Assembly: GCF_000485595.1 (NCBI RefSeq) | Contig: NW_014577331.1 | Span: forward strand, 128,057 to 192,056 | Origin: Priapulus caudatus | Lineage: Eukaryota; Priapulida; Priapulimorpha; Priapulimorphida; Priapulidae | Length of the DNA stretch: 64,000 bases | Direction of reading: 5' to 3' | In this document: positions 51,612 to 61,942 of the stretch, piece after piece | Position numbering within the stretch: position 1 is the first letter of the stretch | Layout of the letters: each line of letters begins with the position of its first letter | Notes under the pieces: generated by a model | Database searches by the model: none | What the model saw: only the letters and a program-made list of their open reading frames with translations | Told to the model about the DNA's origin: nothing | Made by a program: the position numbers and the translations under genes

Positions 51612-54600
51612 TCTCTATATATATTATATATTAATAATATAATATATATATAATATTAAATATATATATATATGAGATTCTATTGTTTCGAGAAACGTTG
51701 CAGATAAAGCAGAGGCAGCTTGGTGGGGAATCCCAATACTACCTATCGCTTCCAAGCGATGGTATACAGTAAACACCGCATAAAGAACCCGTGATTTTTA
51801 AGAACTCCAGGCTGAAATTGGACAAAAGCACTATTATATAAGAACCTCTTCAGCCTGAATAAATTAAAACGGTTCTTATATATAAAAAAATGCCGAAAAA
51901 TTATAGCAAACTGGGGCAATGCAAGTGTGTGTGCTACACCATTGGAAAACTGTTTTACTATTAGTCCAATCAATTTTCACAGAATTTAGCCTTTCATTGT
52001 GTTTAATATGATAAGTAAATTAAAGTGATAAATAAATTAACTCAAATGAATTTAAACAGACATATAATTTCTATATTAAGCAGTTGGTTAATTAATTAGT
52101 GTCACTTATTCACGAATTAAAGCCAATATTTTTCTAGATAATGTACACAATATCCCCCCCCCCCAAAAAAACTCTTTTAAGACCTACTTCAGGCTGATTT
52201 CTCACTATGTACATTATATATATAGAACTCTTTCAGCCTAGCTGAAACAGAAATCACGGGGTTCTTTTATGTGGTGTTCACGGTAGTCAATGTATCCGCA
52301 GACACACGTAGCGGCTGTTTAGACACAGGCTTACTCTTAAATAAGCAGTCACTGCTTCGCGCTGGCTAGGATCTATCATATAGGGAGGATTCGGCAGATA
52401 GACTGAATATACCAGTGCCTGTGTGTATGAATCCTGAACCAGGCGTGATTCCTGCATTTCTGCTCATTAGACTAAGATTGGTGGGAGTCGTAAAAAGCTT
52501 TACACATGCTCGGCATGATGATGATGCGAAATTATACACACCGGATCCGCTAGTTTTTCACCGGCTCCGATCATTGTTGGTAAGTCATCGATAAGATGTC
52601 GTACTCGAGTGAAGGAGTATTCTTACCGTGATCAAGTTTGTAAGTAAATTTAGTGTATTTCAGTTTTGTGCATACTGGTAATGTTGAGTTATGTTTCGAT
52701 ATTAAAATCGGATATAAACGGGCAGACAACCAAACAACACAACGAAAAAATAATCATGATATAATCAAATACATAATAAGAATCATAAAAAACCGCGATT
52801 ATCGCGATATTGGATCGAATATAAGTATACATATTGTTATTGCTATATATTAATTTTATTGCTTTAATATAACACGCTGAGTCAATCACTATAATCAAAC
52901 TGCAATAACAATCATACATGCTAGATATACGACAAAGGGAAAATAATGTGAATCATACTTTCTAGTGCATAATGCGCGTCGTGCTGTTGCTGCATCACTA
53001 GTTATGAATGTGCATTGTAAAAAACTGTTAATAATCCACCTATAGTCGTTACTTACGGGAGTTTGATTATCGGATACGAACGCGCTGTACTGTCATTACC
53101 CAGGGGTAAAAAAAGCACCATTTCTCCATTAAACGACGCGCTACTTCAATCAGACATCCCGTCATTTGACGAGGCATCACTTTCTAAAGATCGCTTGTTC
53201 GGAGAAAACAGAGTGACACCACTGGGTATAAAAATGCGAGTAATAGCAGTTCAATGTTTATCATCAAGCGCTCACTGCGCAGCCTCCACTATGCTGAAAC
53301 AACGGAGTACGTAACATTACGATGCAGTAACTCAATTTTAAACTCTTGAATCTCATTTTAAAATATAAATACAGCGCGTAACGATGCGCTGATATAATTT
53401 TGTAAGTCACAACACTGCTGTTGTGACGTCACGGGCTCTTCGTTATTATAATATATGCTGCAGATCTATGCGCATGCATTGAAGCAGAAGGCTTGAAATT
53501 GTGTACGACGCCTAGCCGGCTATAGCCCCCCCCCGCAGGCCGCGGGGCCCCCCCCTGTACGCGTAAATGAAAGGTCCTAACTACAATTGAAAATTTCTCG
53601 CTAGTATATGCGTATTGTTGGCCTGGTATAGCTTACTATTTATAATTCCGCGACTCCCAGTACTCTGTTCTATGTCTGTTTATGTTTTCGGGTGTATTTT
53701 TTCAAATTTTGTTTGCATTTAATTATTGAAGTTTGAGTATATACTTCATGTTACATATAAACTTACTTGTTCATTACAGGAGTGAACTAGAGATGCCACT
53801 AGCAGGATTCAGGTAACCTGCTGTGTATTCGCTATAAATTGTAAGTATGTTTCATACTTTTTGTGTTGTATTAAGCTACATATTGCAGTGGCAGTGCTAT
53901 ATTAAGATACAGTAGACATTATTGGCGTAATTACGCGCAAGATGTGCAAAATAATTATTCAGATCTTAGTCGTTTACTTGACGTGGATTTATTCTTATAT
54001 ATTTTTGCTATCTATATGTCCTAAAGGACGGTTGACGAGTACTTAGAACGTTCGCAAAGATAGATGTATATTTATATGTAAACAAACTCCATCGTGCGTT
54101 ATCGTACATGACTATACAGTTATATATATATACTTTATATATTCGATATATTATATATACATAGAATTAAGAATGTGTGTCTGTGGGTGGTGGTGTGTGT
54201 GTGTGGTGTGTGTGTGTGTGTGTGTATGTCTGTGGTGTGGTGTGTGTGTGTGTGGAAGTTGCGTGACCGCTCGCACATATATCCCGATGAACATTGACCA
54301 TTTCTTGTGCCATAATTATCGCGAATATTCTGTCGTTCTGTATTGCCGTTGTATCGAGATTGTGGCAATAAGTAGAGATCATAAGACAGCGGGTAAAAAT
54401 ACCAGTAAGGTAGCTACATAAAATTTCGTTGTTTTTTATATAAATGTGGTGCAAAGGTAGTGAATTAAGTTAATTCGAACGCAGTGCGTGCGTTTCTATA
54501 TTTTATTAAGTGACATTATTGAGAATCGATACGGAAGTTCCTAAAGCTGAATATCCAAGTCAAGTCTGAACGGATGATAACAACATTTAGCTGGTATGTA

Positions 54601-57600
54601 GATACAATGTAGACAAACTGGTGGGTTTATCGGCCTCGTCACTGTGAATACCCCCGCACACGTATTGTTTTGGAGATGGCCGTAGAAGTGCATATATTTT
54701 TGTGTTAATGACAGGAAAGTCTTAGAACTTTAAATGTACTCTTCTAGATATAGCCGCAAATTTAGGGTAGTATCGAAAACAAAGGGGGAAACTCGAAAAC
54801 GAAGACCTAGACTATGACCTCGAAAACAAAGACCTCATCGAAATATACTGAAGCACTAAAATCTTCGTTAATTGGTGTTTCGCGAAAATTCTCTACCATA
54901 TCCGAATAAATGAGCGGGTCGTTCCCCCAAAATCTCTAAACAAAGGACCCCATTTTTTTAGCCGAATTTAATTCTATCAATGTTTTCTAGACAAACAGCT
55001 GCCAAACAACACACTCATCCCTTTTCGACGTCAGAAGCAATGGTTTTTGTTCAATAAACTGTGCATGGGTTGCGTGTGTTTTTTTGCAAAAAATATCTCT
55101 GTCTCCCACTGTTTTAAATGCCTTATTTAGTCACAAGTGTGTATGTATCATTCGTTTTGATTTGTAAGGACAGACTGTAAAAGTTCTCAGATATCTGCAA
55201 TAATAGCAGGAGTCTTCGTTTTCGAGATTTACCGCCAATAATTCGAAAACAAAGACCCCCATTTTTTTAGGCCGAATTATACTATCATGTAGACAGCCGG
55301 CTGGTGCTCAAAACAACCAGCTCCATCCGGAATTTTCGCCGTCAAAGAAGGCAATGGTTTGTTGTCTCCAAAATAGAAGTGCCGATGGGGTTAGCCTGTG
55401 TTTTTTGCAAATTATCTCTAGTCTCCGCACTGTTTATAAATGCCTTTAATTCTAGTCAAGAACTTAGTGAGTCTATGTATTGCATTGTTTATGATGTGGT
55501 AAGCGCGAGAGCTGTGAAAGTCTCGCAGTATCTGCAGAATATAGCAGGGTCTTCGTTTTTTCGAGATTAACCCCCCCAAATACTCGAAACACAAGTACCC
55601 CCCTTTTTTTTAGGCCGAATTCAAACTATCAATGTTAGACAAGCCGGCTGGTGCGTCAAGACACAGCAACTCCATCCCGACATGTTTTTCGCCGTGCACA
55701 GCAGTGAGGGAGATTAATTTTTGCTTAAGAAAACCACAGGCACCATGACCACGAGTTTATTGAGAACAAGGCAGACATTGCTTCCGTGACTGTGATTGTC
55801 CGAGTGCAGGCGAGGTGGGACCATAACATGAGAGTATTTAGTGAAGTCATATATTCGGACTTAGATGTATAGATATATATTCTATTTGTGGATAGTCAGT
55901 GTAATCAGACCAACAGTACAACTTAATTTTTTCTCAGGCCAAGGTCATAGGCATGGAATTATGTGGGTCAAACATAATGAGTTTATGTTTGGAATACACA
56001 ATCTAATGAGTATAGCCGTGTCTGGACTAATCATTTTAGTGTTGGTGTCGAGTGTAAATCCCGTTGGGCTACAATCAGAGCAACGTTCAAAGAATCCGCT
56101 AGGCGCGCCAGCCTACTTCCTGACAAAATAGCAGGTATAGACGGGTCTCCGGTCGTCTGTCTGGACTGTCCATGCTTTCATTGCATATGCATGCTGACAT
56201 GGGTAAGAAGGACCAGGTCGTAGGCCTACATCATAATATGCCAAAATGGCCGCGGTAGGTTTGATAATAAACATGGGCGGCCAACATAAGGTTGAGACAC
56301 ATAGACATGGGCGGCGCGCGCGCGGTAGAGATTATTTGTACGGGAAGTAGGCTGGCGCCGCTAGCGGATCTTGCACCGTTGGCTTGATTGCGTAAGGCAA
56401 TCAGGGCGAATTTAATGAGACACTAAATGATTAGTGTCAGACACTAAATCATTTAGATGGTCTATCTTTCAAGTCATTTAGTGTTTGACAGTATTCCGAT
56501 GCTATGATTGGCTGATTAATGACTTTCATCATCTAAATAGAATATATGATGCATTAATTACGAATACTTGATGTCACTAAATCATTTATTGTCCTACCTC
56601 GCCTGCCATACTCGACGGGGCGGAACGTGAGTGGATTCTAAAAGAAAGCTGAAAGAGTACTGTAGAAATGTCGGAAGAGGAGTGCGTTGTTGTGAAGCAA
56701 GACGGCTTGTCTACATTAGATAGTAATTATTGGCTGAACAAATGGCGGTCTTTGTTTTCAAAGATTTTGGGGGGGTAATCTCGAAAACGCAAGACCCTGC
56801 TCTTTTTGCGAGTATGCAGGACTTTTACAGGTCTGGCGCTTATTAATCATTAAACAATGAAATACATAGATCACTTCGTGACTAGAATTTGAAGCTTTTA
56901 GACAGTCGGGAGTAATTTTCTTGCAGACAACACAGGCACGTGCACGTTTATTTGGAACACAACCCATTTGCTTTTGAGGACGAAATGTGCGCGAGGAGTG
57001 GTTGTTGAGCACAAGTGGTTTGTCTACATTGATAGTATGAATTCGGCTAAAAAATGGGCCGCGGTCTTTGTTTTCCGATTTTGCGGGTATCTGAAACGTA
57101 AAGCTGCTGATTATTTGGGCAGATATGCTGAGACTCTTTGACAGGTCTGCGCCTTCACTAAATATAAACATGGATCCATAGATCACTTTGAACTAGCATT
57201 AAAGGCATGTTATAACAGTGGGGAGTATTTTTGACAAGAAAACACATGGCAACCTCATTGCACAGTGTTATTTGGACCAACAACCATTCTTTTTGAACGG
57301 CGATAAATGTCGGTCTGACGAGGTGTGTTGTTTGGATGCACACAGCTGGTTTGTCTTACAATCGATAGCTACGATGAATTCGGGCTAAAGTAAATGGGGC
57401 GGTCTTTGTTTTCCGAGTTTTGGCGGGGGGTAATTCTGAAACGAAACCCTGTATTTATTTGCAGATATGCTGAGACTTTTAACAGGTCTAGCGCTACAGA
57501 TCATAAACAATGGAATACATAGTGTCACTTGCTGACTTAAGAATTAGAGCATTTCAGTAACAGTGGGGAGGACTAGAGATAATTTTGCAAAATAACCAGT

Positions 57601-60059
57601 GCAACCCGATGCACGTTTATTGAGCAACACTACCATGCTTTTTGAACGGCCGGATAAAATGTCGGATGGGTGTGTTGCTTTGAGCCAGCCGGCTTGTACA
57701 TTGATAGTACCAATTAATTCGAGCTAAAAATGAAATAAGGGGTCTTTGTTTCAGGATTTTGGGGGCGGTAACTCGAAAACGAGACCGCTTGCTATTATTG
57801 CAGATATGAGCTGAGATGCGTCTATAAGTCTGGTTACAAAATCTAAACAATACAATACCTAGTCCTTGTGACTCAGAATTAAAGGCATTTATAACAGTGG
57901 AGCCTAGAGATAATTTTTTGCCAAAAAACAAACAGGAAAACCATGCCAGTTTAGTTGGAACAAAACCATGCTATTTTGACGCCGACGAAATGTCAAATCG
58001 GATGTAGTGTGTTGTTGGAGGGCAAGCTTGGTTTTGTCTACTTGGATGTAATTCCACTTCGGCTAAAAAATGGCCGGTCTTTGGTGATCGAGATTTTGGG
58101 GGGGTAATCTCGAACGTAAGCCTGATCGGCAAGCTATGCAGATATTTTGCGCATTATAGAACAATGGTGTTTACAAGAAAATTCAACGTTCATTTGCAGA
58201 CACACCAGAGGAGATTCTGCACGACACCGTTTGCCGGAGTGAACACTATGACGCATACCTAAAGAAGGATGCACCGAAGCGATATCACCACGCGAATAAC
58301 CGTCGTATTAGTCCCATAGTGATAGATGTCGAGGAGGAGTGGCTAGTAGGCCGGTAACACGAGTTTCTAGTGGAATAGTTCGTATGTGAAATACAAAAGG
58401 AAATTTGTGTGTGTCTTGACAGTCTCTGTGTTTGAGCAACGGGCAAGAGAGGAGTTAAGAATTCGAAGTTATATGAAACAAAAGTGATGTTTCGTAAAAT
58501 TGTTACTGTTTTTTTTTTATTCTGTTAAGGGGAAATTCTTCACATTTACGAACAAACAGATACCAGATGAAAAGCTGTAACCTTTTTTTGCCTTCAGTCG
58601 GCGAATTCGGCCTCTCAAGAAAAAGATTCCTGACAGAACACTCGATGGAATTGCAAAAAGTCAAACCAATAAGAAAGCATCTTTAATTTTTCTACCCTTT
58701 TGTTAGTTGTTAATGTGTAATCAGTGTTGATGTAGTGCTTTAGTAAATTTAGTAGTGCCTTGAGATCGGCTATTTCGCATACTATTTAGCGTCTACGTCA
58801 AACCGGGCATTCTTTTTCTATCCGTTTTATGTCAATTTTCGCAGTGCATGTTTGCACGTTTGCATGTTTTCACAGTGCAATTTTTCACGTTTCACAGATA
58901 CGCACATACCCGTCTATTTTAGCGAGAAATATTATAATAAACGTTCACATATTCTGAGAATAATTCACGTGAATGATTTTCCAAACTGCTTCGGAACATC
59001 TAGGTGATTTGCACGAACTAAAATGTGTATATCAAACATACATATACTAGAAATGTTACCGCTGGACATATGAATAACTATTGTGCGACTAATAATTTTA
59101 TAGCCTCCTACAGAACATGTTAGTATATAACGTTAATATTTTTTTTGCTTGCAAGATTAGTGCTTTGCGCCATTAACTTTCGCTCTCTCTCAATCTACCT
59201 TAATTTCCTCTCTCCGTAGTTAGTGTGAGACTAAAAGCTGCTGCAACAGCGCATCAGAATCATAGAACCTCTTGCATATTTACTACTATAATTTTTGTTA
59301 TTAGGTAATCGGCCTATAGTGTTTTTGCTGTTGTTCATTATGAAATCGAAAACAGGCGAACTTTAAGCTGAAACATTAATATTTTGGCATTTTGATTAGG
59401 CTATAGATATATACACGTATATTCACCTCTTAAGTAGGTTGAATCTCTTCCTTGTTGTTGCGGCAGCTTGATGCAGACGCAGGCTCACGATAACTTGCGC
59501 GTTTAGGGTTCATGGTAGAGGATCTACAGTTTATGTTTATTAAACATAAACTGTGTTAAAATTGATGTTAAACTGTGTTAACATTGTTTAATAGAATATG
59601 TATATATATATATACATATATATATGTGTGTGTGTGTGTCTTTTCAATCGCTGACTATGTTTACTATTTCTTACTAATACTTCGTCGGAGAATTCTACGA
59701 TCTTGGAATGTGAAGAATTTGTAACGAATGTGCCTGCGTAATAATGAATGTGTCCTACTAGTATTGATGATTTTTAAACTGTTCATTTGATGTATTACAG
59801 GACACCAGAAACAATGACATTCTGTACAGGAGGCACGCACGGCTGGGATAACCGCGCAGCAAGCATGCACGTATGTATTGTAATAATAGTCATCATCAAT
59901 CTTCCATGCGCGCCTTATATGACAATATTTTACATTATAACAAGCCGAAATGACAAAATATTTGCGCATAATTTATGGCACAAGAAACGGTCAACGTTCA
60001 TGCTGATACATGTATACGCACACAAGCGCGCGCACACACACACACACACACGACAAATA

Positions 60060-60095
<36 letters not shown>

Positions 60096-60878
60096 ACAAA
60101 ACACACACACACACACACACACAACCACACACACACACACACACACACAACACACAAACCACACACCCACACAACACCACGTACCACGCGCCACGATACA
60201 CAACACATAAAAAATACACGTATTAAATGAATTTGGAACGTGTGCGCGACATACTTCTACTCTAGTAGAAATGGGTTTTGTAGGCAATCTTATAGCGTAT
60301 GACCAGCGATAAAAGAAGGATACGCTGACGAAACCATTGCCCCAACACAGAATCTATATTTTATCTGTGGTAAAGTCGTAGGATGTATATGCTCCTTTTT
60401 ATGCTGGTTTACTTCGGAAAAAATAATAACACAGTTAATCATTCCTTCGTAAAAATTATTGTGAGACGTCTTGAAGTTTGATTGAAATTGTCGTTTTGAT
60501 ATATTTAAATGATATATTAATACCATAGTGAATAAATATAAATAAGTGATTTAATTAATTGTTTAGAATTAACAGTGTCTATATATGTGGATACAGAACT
60601 ATTGGAGGTGAAGCCAGCTGCCAATAATGGAACGCTTGGCTCTCCTTCACACATCTGCTTGGGATCGTGATCCGCTACCCCCACCAGATGTTGGATCTCC
60701 TGATTATGACGTTGGCAATTCCCTGCCGATCAGACCGAGTATGAGATACGAATAAATTCCTCAGGCTGTGATTGTGGCAGTGACGTAAGCATAAGTGCGG
60801 AGATGCAGTGATATATGCATGAGTGTATAATATAGACACTATAATAATTAGACACTCCTGATATTATGCACACACGTA

Positions 60879-60924
<46 letters not shown>

Positions 60925-61869
60925 CTCACATATTTAATTAGGTATCATTCACTTGGAATATGCAACACATATATAATTAATTAACTGTAGCAAGCACGGA
61001 AGATTGTTACAGTTTATTTCCGTCACTATCAAATTAACTGCGAGTTTTCTACCATGCCATTAGCCACTGTTTCAATTTTGTTTTATTTAAGTCGATTCGG
61101 CAAAAAGTGAGGCAGCGATCAAATCCGCATTTCTCTTTGAATTACATTTATTATTTTTTATTGCTTTTACCAATATCTAACGCGCCGCCAGCCCCAAGTT
61201 TATCCCGAGTCTCCGTTGTATCCAGATGTATCATGATTAGGAAATTAGAAATCGTCTCCATTTACCTTTGCAATTTCTAAACCGTTCACATTAAACTTAC
61301 ATATTGCGCCTCTTTACCTGTCAGTATGCTGCCAGATGTGGGACGTCGATAAACAGTTTAGACCTTCCCAGCAACGAGTAGGATGGCGGCCAACTGCGCC
61401 TGCCACGCCCCCTGGGCGAGTTCCTGTTCATTCAAGAAAGAGTCCACGATGCTTCTACCTCAGCAGATTATGCCTCTTGGTGTGACGCGAGAACTTTCAA
61501 ATGCCCGCTATTTGCAACGTACACATTGACAAGGTTTTGATAATTACTTATGGTCAACATTTAGGAAATAGCTTGATACTTGTTTTTCTTCGCCCCGAAA
61601 GACTACTCCATAAAGCCTATACTCCACTCTATATAAGACGATACACGAGTTAATTTCTTTTGCTTCTAGTCTGTAAACTGCTCTAGTTGTACACGCTGAA
61701 GACCCTATCATATGGTGTCGCGAGTTTTTGTCATTTATGCTTTGCCAATTTGACTGCCAACCGTCAACCGACTTGCGATATATTGTCATTTATGCTGGCG
61801 CGCGCGCGTGCGTCGCGCTGCGTGCAGTGCCGTATCGTGCGTTGCGTTGACTCCCGGGCTCAGTGTGTT

Positions 61870-61942
<73 letters not shown>

